A model generated the notes under the pieces. The model did not search any database, was not told where the DNA came from, and was given only the letters and a program-made list of their open reading frames with translations. The position numbers and the translations under genes are program-made. This document shows, piece by piece, positions 1-6,765 of a stretch of 6,932 nucleotides of DNA. The stretch covers positions 2,976-9,907 of the forward strand of contig PLNZ01000312.1 of assembly GCA_003142915.1 (NCBI GenBank). Reading direction: 5' to 3'. The DNA comes from Ignavibacteriales bacterium. Its GTDB lineage: Bacteria > Bacteroidota > Ignavibacteria > Ignavibacteriales > Ignavibacteriaceae. The number at the start of each line of letters is the position of its first letter. Positions within the stretch are counted from its first letter, which is position 1.

Positions 1-107
1 TTAAAATCTTTTAATTTAAATTCTTTGCTGATGGAATTATCCCGGAATGACCACCCAGAAATTTCTTTCAGCTTTTCATTTATCTCATTTTCAGTTAATA
101 TTTTCAT
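1..107 (-). CDS. Pterin-4a-carbinolamine dehydratase (4a-hydroxytetrahydrobiopterin dehydratase), N-terminal part
   Basis: Only the first 35 codons are visible; the rest lies beyond the left edge. The enzyme dehydrates 4a-hydroxytetrahydropterin, the by-product of pterin-dependent aromatic amino acid hydroxylases, so that the cofactor can be recycled. Seen here: the start MKILTENEI, an amphipathic first helix, the conserved G18-W19 turn, then alternating residues ending EFKLKDF. This matches the family pattern of helix, GW, beta strand 'I..EF.F.DF'. The catalytic histidines of the family would lie downstream and cannot be checked. The ATG at 107 is preceded on the minus strand by GGAG (bases 114-117) with 6-nt spacing, a good ribosome binding site that fixes the start. 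The gene follows clpC on the same strand but is separated from it by a strong terminator, so it probably has its own promoter in the 50 bp before it; I see no convincing one. The identity rests on a short N-terminal stretch. Confidence 0.75.
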   Translation of the reverse strand, partial: MKILTENEINEKLKEISGWSFRDNSISKEFKLKDF

Positions 108-156
108 AAATTTCTCCGCACAAAAATTTTAGAAAGTTCGGTTTAAAATTAAATAT

Positions 157-188
157 AAAAAAAGCGTATTTAAAGAAATACGCTTTTT
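157..188 (-). terminator. Rho-independent terminator of clpC
   Basis: A perfect 13-bp stem (159-171 pairing with 176-188) with an AAAG tetraloop at 172-175 has the GC-rich core GCG/CGC. On the minus strand it is followed by a run of T (complement of the A run at 157-163) and further AT-rich sequence. It starts 34 bases after the clpC stop codon and lies ahead of the dehydratase gene. Because the A tract and T tract flank the stem on both sides, it could also stop transcription from the other direction, but no plus-strand gene ends here. Confidence 0.88.
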
Positions 189-221
189 GTAGTTCATAAC
201 TTAAAAACAAGAAAATTATAT

Positions 222-2729
222 TTATTGTACTTCACTTGTATCAGTCTTTTCTTTTTCTTCCTGTCCGGAATTAACATCCAATTCACCTTCAAGAAATGTA
301 AGTTCTTCCAAATTCTCAAAATGTTTGGCAAGAATTTTACATCCGTCCTTAAATGTTCCTCTTAATATTTCTTCGGCAAGAGGATCTTCAACATATTTCT
401 GGATTGCCCGTCTTAAAGGTCTAGCACCATACTTAGCATCAAATCCTTTTTCAGCTAAAAAGTTTTTAGCTGAAATATCAAGAGAAAGTACCATTTTATT
501 TTCATGAATATTCTTATATATCTCTTTCAAATCAATATCAATTATTTTGAGGATATCTTCTTTTTCAAGATTTCTAAATACAATAGTTTCATCAACCCTG
601 TTCAAAAATTCAGGATTAAAGAGTTTTCTCATTGCTTCTTCAACTGTATTTTTCAACGATGAATATTTATCATCGGCTTTCTCACCGCCAAAACCGAATG
701 AGCCGATATTCTTAATATCGCGTGCACCCACATTTGTGGTCATTATAATAATTGCGTTTTTGAAATCCACTTTTCTGCCCAGGCTGTCGGTAAGAACGCC
801 GTCATCCAGAACCTGAAGCAATATGCCGAAAATATCCGGATGAGCTTTTTCAATTTCATCAAACAACACAACCGAATAAGGCCTTCTTCTAACTTTTTCG
901 GTAAGCTGGCCTCCTTCTTCATAGCCGACATATCCGGGAGGGGCTCCAACGAGCCTTGAAAGAGAAAATTTCTCCATGTACTCACTCATATCAATTCTTA
1001 TAAGGGCATTATCCGAATCAAAAAGGTAGCGGGCAAGTACCTTGCAAAGTTCAGTTTTTCCAACACCTGTTGGTCCTAAAAATATAAAACTGCCTATAGG
1101 TCTGGTAGGATTTTTCAATCCTGCTCTTGTACGCCGGATAGCTTTTGTAAGCTTGGAAACAGCCTCATCCTGTCCGACAATATAATCTTTCAAAGCATCA
1201 CCCATTTTGAGGAGCTTCTCAGACTCAGTTTGTGCAACCCGAGTGACGGGAATTCCGGTCATCATCGCAACAACGGTAGCTATATCTTCTTCACTAACAT
1301 CATGCACAATATCTTTAGTTTTTGCATCCCATTCACGTTTTGCAATTTCAAGGTCGGATTGAAGATTTCTTTCTTTATCCCTTAATCTTGCAGCCTCTTC
1401 ATAATCCTGACGTTTTACAACAGCAGCTTTTTCCTGCCTAACCTTTTCAATATCACCTTCAAGGTCAAGCACTTCCTGGGAAACTTCGAAGTTGCCCATG
1501 TGAACACGCGACCCGGCTTCATCGATTACATCTATTGCTTTATCGGGAAGATGACGATCTGTAATATAGCGGTTGCTTAATTTAACAGCCGAATCGATAG
1601 CATCTTTGGTATATCTTACATGATGATGTTCTTCATACTTAAACTTAATGTTATTAAGAATCTGAATTGTTTCGTCATAACTTGGCGGTTCAACCATAAC
1701 CTTTTGAAAACGCCTGTCGAGAGCGCCGTCTGTTTCGATATATTTACGGTACTCATCGAGAGTGGTTGCACCGATACATTGAAAATCTCCTCTTGCAAGC
1801 GCCGGTTTAAACATATTTGAAGCATCAAGTGAACCCGAAGCGCCGCCAGCTCCTACAATTGTATGTAATTCATCGATAAAAAGGATTACATCTTTTGCCT
1901 TTTCAAGCTCATTCATTAATGCTTTCATTCTCTCTTCAAACTGACCGCGGTATTTTGTACCGGCAACTAAACCTGCAAGGTCAAGCGTTACAACTCTTTT
2001 ATCCTGTAAAGTTCTCGGTACCTTTTTCTGAACTATTCTAAGTGCAAGCCCTTCCGCAATAGCAGTTTTACCAACACCCGGTTCACCTATCAGCACTGGA
2101 TTATTTTTCTTTCTACGGCTTAATACCTGCGCAACACGCTCAATTTCTTTTTCACGCCCGACTACCGGGTCAAGTTTATCTTCGATAGCAAGTTTAGTAA
2201 GATCACGTCCGAAATTATCAAGAACCGGCGTTTTAGTACGTTCAATCTTTTTATCCGGAGGCGGTATAGCTGAACCTGCATCCTTAGAACTTTTACTGCT
2301 TAACATTGCATTAAGCTCTGCACGGGCAGCATCATAAGTTACATTGAACTGATGTAAAATCTGTGTAGCTATATTATCCTCATCACGTAAAAGTGAAAGG
2401 AGTAAATGTTCCGTGCCTATTACATCTGCTTTATAAATTTTTGATTCAATCTGCGTAATCTTTAAAACTTTTTCCGCCTGTTTAGTAAGAGGTATATTTC
2501 CTATCGTAAGTGTTCCGCCGGAAGTTCTTACAGTATCTTCAATTGCTTTTTTTAATTTCATCAAATCACAATCCAGATTCCTTAAGATTCTAACAGCAAC
2601 ACCTTGTCCTTCGCGAATAATTCCCAGCAAAAGATGCTCCGTGCCTATATAATCATGACCAAGCCTGAGAGCTTCCTCCCTGCTTAATCTAATTACATCC
2701 TGAAGTCTATCCGAAAAATTTCCGTCCAT
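222..2729 (-). CDS. clpC: ATP-dependent Clp protease ATP-binding subunit ClpC
   Basis: A complete 835-aa Hsp100 unfoldase that unfolds substrates and threads them into the ClpP peptidase in the cytoplasm. Domains in order: Clp N domain with two repeats (about 4-145, each with a 'GTEHLLL' core at 29-35 and 105-111); AAA D1 with Walker A GEPGVGKT (215-222), Walker B ILFIDE (282-287) and the arginine pair at 339-340; a short UVR-type middle domain (about 420-465, core YEEAARLRDKE); AAA D2 with Walker A GPTGVGKT (552-559), Walker B VLFDE (621-625), sensor-1 N666 and sensor-2 GAR (768-770). The short middle domain separates ClpC from ClpB, whose coiled coil is much longer. A ClpP-docking loop appears as F678-G679-F680 after sensor 1, in place of the usual [LIV]G[FL]. 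The tail (about 815-835) is acidic and low in complexity. The start is fixed by AAGGA (complement of 2736-2740) 6 nt before ATG and by an in-frame TAA 30 nt upstream. No key residue is missing. Adaptors (MecA- or McsB-like) are not encoded here. Confidence 0.97.
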   Translation of the reverse strand: MDGNFSDRLQDVIRLSREEALRLGHDYIGTEHLLLGIIREGQGVAVRILRNLDCDLMKLKKAIEDTVRTSGGTLTIGNIPLTKQAEKVLKITQIESKIYKADVIGTEHLLLSLLRDEDNIATQILHQFNVTYDAARAELNAMLSSKSSKDAGSAIPPPDKKIERTKTPVLDNFGRDLTKLAIEDKLDPVVGREKEIERVAQVLSRRKKNNPVLIGEPGVGKTAIAEGLALRIVQKKVPRTLQDKRVVTLDLAGLVAGTKYRGQFEERMKALMNELEKAKDVILFIDELHTIVGAGGASGSLDASNMFKPALARGDFQCIGATTLDEYRKYIETDGALDRRFQKVMVEPPSYDETIQILNNIKFKYEEHHHVRYTKDAIDSAVKLSNRYITDRHLPDKAIDVIDEAGSRVHMGNFEVSQEVLDLEGDIEKVRQEKAAVVKRQDYEEAARLRDKERNLQSDLEIAKREWDAKTKDIVHDVSEEDIATVVAMMTGIPVTRVAQTESEKLLKMGDALKDYIVGQDEAVSKLTKAIRRTRAGLKNPTRPIGSFIFLGPTGVGKTELCKVLARYLFDSDNALIRIDMSEYMEKFSLSRLVGAPPGYVGYEEGGQLTEKVRRRPYSVVLFDEIEKAHPDIFGILLQVLDDGVLTDSLGRKVDFKNAIIIMTTNVGARDIKNIGSFGFGGEKADDKYSSLKNTVEEAMRKLFNPEFLNRVDETIVFRNLEKEDILKIIDIDLKEIYKNIHENKMVLSLDISAKNFLAEKGFDAKYGARPLRRAIQKYVEDPLAEEILRGTFKDGCKILAKHFENLEELTFLEGELDVNSGQEEKEKTDTSEVQ

Positions 2730-2755
2730 AGTTTTTCCTTTTTTCTCTATATTTT

Positions 2756-2782
2756 TTTATACTGGAAAAAGTCCTGTATAAA
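2756..2782. promoter_or_regulatory. 27-bp inverted repeat in the clpC leader (candidate operator or 5'-UTR hairpin)
   Basis: TTTATACTGGA at 2756-2766 mirrors TCCTGTATAAA at 2772-2782 around the 5-nt centre AAAAG. Ten of eleven positions pair; the exception is T2763 opposite T2775. It lies 27 to 53 bases upstream of the clpC ATG and just downstream of the best promoter match, so it would sit in the first part of the transcript. Two readings fit: a dimeric repressor site blocking RNA polymerase, or an RNA hairpin in the leader. It is not followed by a T run on the clpC strand, so a simple attenuator is less likely. It does not match the CIRCE element (HrcA) or the CtsR heptad repeat. Confidence 0.5.
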
Positions 2783-2793
2783 TGCTTGACTGT

Positions 2794-2822
2794 AATATAT
2801 AAATAGTATTTTCCTCAATCAA
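2794..2822 (-). promoter_or_regulatory. Candidate sigma-70-type promoter of clpC
   Basis: Reading the minus strand, TTGATT (complement of 2817-2822) and TATATT (complement of 2794-2799) are separated by 17 bp. They match the -35 consensus at 4 of 6 and the -10 at 5 of 6 positions. Transcription would start near 2787, giving a leader of about 58 nt. In AT-rich DNA such matches are common. Other candidates just upstream on the same strand are TAAATTTG (complement of 2829-2836), like the Bacteroidota -7 word, and CTTGAAA (complement of 2843-2849) followed after 11 bp by TTGCATGTA, which partly resembles a heat-shock sigma-32 promoter. Confidence 0.4.
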
Positions 2823-2907
2823 TACATGCAAATTTAGCTTAATTTCAAGAAAAATTCGTTTGCCTGAAACATACTTCCAAGTTTAGTTCCAAATTAATGC
2901 CCTAAAT

Positions 2908-2995
2908 GTGACGTCAATTAAAAATTGTCACTTTAATCTAACCTTTTGTCAGATTATTGATAATTTACATACTTATGACAGATTAATTGACAAAA
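2908..2995. repeat. Cluster of TGTCA/TGACA words with inverted and direct symmetry
   Basis: Within 88 bp the word TGTCA or its complement TGACA occurs four times (2926-2930, 2947-2951, 2976-2980, 2988-2992), beside the 8-bp palindrome TGACGTCA at 2909-2916. TTTTGTCA (2944-2951) mirrors TGACAAAA (2988-2995). A near-direct repeat with a 29-bp period carries CAGATTA at 2950-2956 and 2979-2985, in each case flanked by TGWCA and followed by TTGA. GTGAC (2908-2912) also mirrors GTCAC (2927-2931). Such clustering is typical of a regulator binding array, but the regulator cannot be named from this. It lies between the two divergent genes and could serve either. Confidence 0.35.
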
Positions 2996-3011
2996 CGTTC
3001 ACTCAATTTAC

Positions 3012-3380
3012 CTAACTACATATTAAGGGATCAAAAACTATACCGGAATTAATATTTAGTCTTGATAAATCACGGGAAAAAACAATTTCGCATTTATTAT
3101 CGAGAAAAGAATAGTTTTTATTTATCGCTGAAATCGGTTTGCCTTTAAATTCGGACAAAGATATAAAAATATTTTTAATAAGTAAACAATATACATGCTA
3201 AAGTTTCATTTTTATAAAAAGATGGGAAATACCGACAGGTTTTCCGTACCCAAAATATACCTGTTATTTCTTCACAATTAAGAAGTTTGGAGAAGAATAT
3301 CTTAACTCACCGGTATCCAATCTGGCAACGACCCGCCACAAGCAAGATTGAATGGTAGAATATATTGATATGCTATTTCT
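3012..3380 (-). pseudogene. Possible decayed coding sequence, unknown family
   Basis: One minus-strand frame runs for 123 codons with only two internal stops (3264-3266 and 3198-3200) before the final one at 3012-3014. By simple base composition (about 30% GC) I would roughly expect around ten stops. The fragments read plausibly as protein, for example WRVVARLDTGELRYSSPNF (within 3283-3341), then VYFGYGKPVGISHLF, then SLSEFKGKPISAINKNYSFL. There is no ATG start with a ribosome binding site, and I recognise no family. A plus-strand frame (3218-3355) is open over the same stretch, so the strand is uncertain. It may be a degraded gene, a remnant of a dispersed repeat, or chance. Confidence 0.22.
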
Positions 3381-3589
3381 TTAAAAAATTAAACCCTCAA
3401 AATTTTATATTAAGCTGTTTTGATAGAAATATTAACCCACGTATAATAAAGAATACAAAAACAAAATTTTCTCAATATCAATAAACCCGGGAGAATAGAT
3501 GTATATAAAATTTTAAGCAATTGTGACCCCAAAAGGCTTCTAAGCCATAATAACTTTTCACTTTTATATCATTTTAATTTTTTCGTTTA

Positions 3590-3597
3590 TATCTTTG
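3590..3597 (+). promoter_or_regulatory. TAnnTTTG-like -7 element before the helicase operon
   Basis: TATCTTTG matches the -7 consensus TAnnTTTG of the Bacteroidota primary sigma factor and lies 25 bases before the helicase ATG, which would give a leader of roughly 20 nt. I find no matching -33 TTTG word at the expected 19-21 bp spacing, and no good -35 hexamer, so this is only a candidate. It assumes the organism uses Bacteroidota-type promoters. Confidence 0.25.
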
Positions 3598-3622
3598 AAT
3601 TAACGACTAAATAAAGATTCTC

Positions 3623-5647
3623 ATGCTACAAAAGAAATACACCTTAAAAAGGTTAAAAGAAACGACCCTTTCCAAACCGGTAATTGATGAATCAAGGTTT
3701 GTAATAAATTACAAAAATGAACTGAATCCTGCACAATTTGATGCAGTTTCTGCTCTTGACGGAGCGTACCTTGTTATTGCCGGCGCGGGCACCGGGAAAA
3801 CACGCACACTTGTTTACCGGGTTGCAAGACTGGTTGAACTGGGTTATGATCCAAAATCTATTTTACTTCTAACTTTTACGCGCAAAGCAGCTAATGAAAT
3901 GATGAACCGGGCATCGATTCTTCTTGATAACAGGTGTTCAAAAGTAAACGGCGGAACTTTTCATTCTTTTGCAAACCTAATTCTTAGGAGATATGCGAAA
4001 GCCGCAGGTTTGGACTCATCCTTTACCATTCTCGATCAAAGTGACAGCGAAGATATAATAAATCTTATCCGTTCACAGGCAGGTTTTATATCTAAAGAAA
4101 AAAGATTTCCGAATAAACAAACTCTTGAAAAAGTATTTAGTTTAAGTATAAATACCGGGAAACCGGTTAAAGATTTAATTGAAGAGGATTTTCCTCATTT
4201 CATAGAACAGCTCGATAAAATACTTGATATTCAAAAAGTGTTTATTAATTATAAGCATAAAAATAACCTGCTTGATTATGACGACCTGTTAGTATATCTG
4301 AAAAATCTCTTACTTGAATCCGGTTTGCCTGCCAAATCTTTATTATCCTCAATTAAATATGTTATGGTTGATGAATATCAGGATACAAACAAGCTTCAGG
4401 CTGAAATTATAAAAGGATTAACACAGTTTAATAATAATATTATGGTAGTGGGGGATGATTCTCAATCAATTTATTCTTTCCGCGGCGCTGATTTTAAAAA
4501 CATAATGGAATTTCCAAAGCTCTTTAAAAATGTAAAAATCATTCAGCTTGAAGAAAATTACCGTAGCGTACAGCCTGTACTAAATTTTACAAATCATGTA
4601 ATTGAGAAGGCAATTGAGAAATATCCTAAAAATTTATTTACAAGGAAAACAGGCGGAGAATTACCTGTAATAGTTGCCGCAGCTACGGAAAACCTTCAAT
4701 CAAAATTTATAGTTGAAAAAATACTTGATTTGAGAGAAGAAGGAGTGCCTCTTAGAGATATTGCCATACTTTTTCGCTCATCTTTCTTTTCATTCGATCT
4801 CGAAATAGAACTGGCAAAAGCGAATATTCCATTTCAAAAATTCGGCGGGATGAAATTTATTGAGACGGCACACGTAAAGGATGTTCTTGCTTTTTTAAGA
4901 ATTGCTGCAAACCCGAAGGATGTTATAAGCTGGTACAGGGTTCTTTTACTGCATGAAGGAGTAGGGCCCAAAACAGCGCAGAAAATTTTAGATGAGCTTG
5001 CAACTGCACGGTTGACAATAAAAGCCAATCCCGAATCAAATGCTTCTTTTTCAGAAGAAACAAGTTCACATAAAAGCAGTGATAAAATTGCCGGTTTGTT
5101 TCAATTATTATATAAGCTTCACACAGTGAAATCCCTGCCATCTGAAAAAGCACAATTGGTAATGGATTATTATTACCCACTCTTTAAAGATAAATATGAC
5201 GACTATAATAAACGCAACAAAGACCTGGAAATACTTCTTAATATAACACAGAATTATAAATCTTTAGATAACCTGCTTGCAGATTTGGCAATAGAACCGA
5301 TTATAGACAGCGTTATAGACATCGGCGCCGAGGATAAAGAAAATGAGTTCGTTACTCTATCGACCATTCATTCGGCAAAGGGATTGGAGTGGCACTCGGT
5401 TTTTATTATACATCTTGTTGAAGGATTTTTCCCCTCAAGCAGGTCGGCAGATAAGCTTGAAACTCTTGAGGAAGAACGAAGGCTTATGTATGTGGCTTCT
5501 ACAAGAGCTAAGCAAAATCTTTTTATTTCTTATCCAATGAATATATTCGACAGGGAAGCAGGAATGACGCTGTCTAAGCCTTCAAGATTTATTACGGAAA
5601 TTAACCCTGATTTAGCCGAAGGCTGGCTGCTGGATGAAGATAATTAA
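3623..5647 (+). CDS. UvrD/Rep/PcrA-type ATP-dependent DNA helicase (SF1A)
   Basis: A complete 674-aa superfamily-1A 3'-5' DNA helicase, of the kind that works in nucleotide excision or mismatch repair, or in clearing and restarting stalled replication forks. All motifs are visible: Q motif LNPAQ (34-38), Walker A AGAGTGKT (53-60), Ia TFTRKAANEM (84-93), GGTFHSFA (110-117), motif II VDEYQD (249-254), motif III GDDSQSIYSFRGA (277-289), motif IV LEENYRS (309-315), motif V TLSTIHSAKGLEW (578-590) and motif VI EEERRLMYVASTRAK (616-630, R628 as the expected arginine finger). It is close in length to Rep and shorter than typical UvrD/PcrA (about 720-770), because it ends some 44 residues after motif VI. 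About 33 residues precede the Q motif. Residues 470-488 form a Ser/Glu-rich stretch within the 2B region. The start is the first ATG after an in-frame TAA at 3608-3610; the ribosome binding site is weak. It opens a likely operon with the glycosyltransferase 13 bp downstream. Choosing between UvrD, PcrA and Rep needs a phylogeny. Confidence 0.93.
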   Translation: MLQKKYTLKRLKETTLSKPVIDESRFVINYKNELNPAQFDAVSALDGAYLVIAGAGTGKTRTLVYRVARLVELGYDPKSILLLTFTRKAANEMMNRASILLDNRCSKVNGGTFHSFANLILRRYAKAAGLDSSFTILDQSDSEDIINLIRSQAGFISKEKRFPNKQTLEKVFSLSINTGKPVKDLIEEDFPHFIEQLDKILDIQKVFINYKHKNNLLDYDDLLVYLKNLLLESGLPAKSLLSSIKYVMVDEYQDTNKLQAEIIKGLTQFNNNIMVVGDDSQSIYSFRGADFKNIMEFPKLFKNVKIIQLEENYRSVQPVLNFTNHVIEKAIEKYPKNLFTRKTGGELPVIVAAATENLQSKFIVEKILDLREEGVPLRDIAILFRSSFFSFDLEIELAKANIPFQKFGGMKFIETAHVKDVLAFLRIAANPKDVISWYRVLLLHEGVGPKTAQKILDELATARLTIKANPESNASFSEETSSHKSSDKIAGLFQLLYKLHTVKSLPSEKAQLVMDYYYPLFKDKYDDYNKRNKDLEILLNITQNYKSLDNLLADLAIEPIIDSVIDIGAEDKENEFVTLSTIHSAKGLEWHSVFIIHLVEGFFPSSRSADKLETLEEERRLMYVASTRAKQNLFISYPMNIFDREAGMTLSKPSRFITEINPDLAEGWLLDEDN

Positions 5648-5660
5648 TAAAGTAAAATAA

Positions 5661-6743
5661 ATGATCTTTTTAATTATTATATTAATTGCAGTATCAATTT
5701 ACTTCTTATTTAACCTGACTTTAATTTTCTCCATCCTAAAAAAAAATAAGAATCCCGATTCTGAAAAATCCATTTCGGTCTCTATAATAATAGCCGCTAA
5801 AAACGAAGAGCAAAACATTATCCATTTGATTAATTCACTAATAGAACTGTCTTACAATAGGGAGAAATATGAAGTTATAATCATTGATGACAATTCTTCA
5901 GACCAAACATTTGAGATAGCACTAAAAGCAATTGAAGGGCATCCAAATTTTCAAATTTACAAAGTCCATGATAAAATTTTCCCTGCAAAAAAAGGAGCTT
6001 TGGCTTTTGGAATCAATCTGGCTTCCAATCCATATATTTTAATTACCGATGCAGATTGCAAGCCTCAAAAGAACTGGCTGTATTATTTCTCCAAAGAGTT
6101 CAATTACGGTTATGATTTTGTTTTTGGAATAACGCCGTTTTATCAGGACAAATCATCGGTAAATAAAACTGCTTGTTTTGAAAATCTTAGAAATTCGTTA
6201 TTAACATTTTCAGCCGCACAACTGAAGATGCCCTACTGTGCATCGGCAAGAAATTTCGGCTTTAAAAAATCATCTTTTAAAATGATAAAGGGATATTTCA
6301 ACACGGTTGAAACTCTAAGCGGCGATGACGACCTACTTTTAAGAGAAGCCGTGAAAAGTCATTTAAAAGTCAGTGCAATATTTAATTACGAGGCTTTCGT
6401 TTATTCAGCTTCCAAAAAGACATGGAAAGAATATTTCCGCCAGCGATTAAGGCATACCAAAACATCAATTTACTATCTTACAAGGCACAAAATCTTTTTA
6501 GGGTTGTGGCATACTTTAAATTTAGCAATGTTGTTTTCCCCTATACTTTATATGATTAATATCTCTTATTTATTCCCGTTTATTTTTAAAACTATTATCG
6601 ATGCCGGTACAGTTTTATTTATTCAAAAGAAATTCGGATACCGGTTTAAACTTTGGGAAGTAATTTATCTTCAGATTTTTTATGAATTGATACTGATATT
6701 AAATTTTGTAAATGCTGTTTCCAGGAAGGATACATGGAAATAA
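5661..6743 (+). CDS. Membrane-anchored family-2 glycosyltransferase
   Basis: A complete 360-aa GT2 (GT-A fold) enzyme expected to transfer a sugar from a nucleotide-sugar donor at the inner face of the cytoplasmic membrane; donor and acceptor cannot be told from the sequence. Layout: one N-terminal hydrophobic segment (about 1-25); catalytic domain opening with VSIIIAAKNEEQNI (40-53); IIDDNSS (74-80) for nucleotide binding; TDAD (129-132), the DXD-type metal site; SGDDDLL (220-226), the likely catalytic-base region; QRLRH (261-265), at the place of the family's QxxRW motif, with His in place of Trp; then about three hydrophobic segments near 278-300, 303-322 and 333-351. The architecture resembles membrane GT2 enzymes of the lipid- or polysaccharide-modifying type. 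The ATG directly follows an in-frame TAA (5658-5660), so no earlier start exists, and there is no clear Shine-Dalgarno. It lies 13 bp after the helicase and 22 bp before cytidine deaminase. Confidence 0.9.
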   Translation: MIFLIIILIAVSIYFLFNLTLIFSILKKNKNPDSEKSISVSIIIAAKNEEQNIIHLINSLIELSYNREKYEVIIIDDNSSDQTFEIALKAIEGHPNFQIYKVHDKIFPAKKGALAFGINLASNPYILITDADCKPQKNWLYYFSKEFNYGYDFVFGITPFYQDKSSVNKTACFENLRNSLLTFSAAQLKMPYCASARNFGFKKSSFKMIKGYFNTVETLSGDDDLLLREAVKSHLKVSAIFNYEAFVYSASKKTWKEYFRQRLRHTKTSIYYLTRHKIFLGLWHTLNLAMLFSPILYMINISYLFPFIFKTIIDAGTVLFIQKKFGYRFKLWEVIYLQIFYELILILNFVNAVSRKDTWK

Positions 6744-6765
6744 TAGAAGATTGGAATTGAAATAA

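Larger units (their letters stand above)
2730..3622. other. Long divergent intergenic region without an intact gene
   Basis: About 890 bp separate the divergent clpC and helicase genes, far more than the 13- and 22-bp gaps elsewhere in this window. No reading frame here has both a credible start with ribosome binding site and a recognisable protein. The contents are: the clpC leader with its inverted repeat and promoter candidates (2756-2850), a cluster of TGTCA/TGACA words (2908-2995), a possible decayed coding frame on the minus strand (3012-3380), a higher-GC patch (about 3307-3356), and an AT-rich stretch before the helicase gene with a GGCTT/AAGCC mini-palindrome at 3535-3546. I see no tRNA, known riboswitch or intact transposase. 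Confidence 0.8.

Noticed and set aside
743..1828. Open frames of 70-80 codons on the minus strand inside clpC (743-985, 1616-1828), and plus-strand ones at 325-507, 547-816 and 1620-1820
   Set aside because: They lie wholly within the well-conserved clpC gene in other frames, have no recognisable motifs, and are explained as shadows of its coding sequence.
2786..2814. TTGACT at 2786-2791 as a plus-strand -35 box
   Set aside because: No -10-like hexamer occurs at 16-18 bp (the bases there read TTTTCC), and the nearest plus-strand gene is over 800 bp away.
2730..2850. CIRCE (HrcA) or CtsR operator upstream of clpC
   Set aside because: I looked for TTAGCACTC-N9-GAGTGCTAA and for GGTCAAA direct repeats; neither is present.
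2987..3016. Consensus TTGACA at 2987-2992 as a promoter for the helicase operon
   Set aside because: The hexamer at 17-bp spacing is ACCTAA, a poor -10, and the gene starts about 630 bp downstream. The word is better seen as part of the TGACA cluster.
3198..3281. Small plus-strand ORF starting ATG at 3196 (MLKFHFYKK...)
   Set aside because: It is only about 28 codons, has no ribosome binding site and overlaps the ambiguous remnant region; there is no support for it as a gene.
3535..3546. GGCTT/AAGCC palindrome as a terminator or riboswitch element
   Set aside because: The 2-nt gap makes it a poor RNA hairpin, there is no T run after it, and no surrounding conserved riboswitch core is visible.
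4834..5540. Short open frames inside the helicase gene (minus 4834-5028 and 4923-5180, plus 5343-5540)
   Set aside because: The helicase frame carries conserved motifs across this span; the alternatives show no protein-like motifs or start signals.
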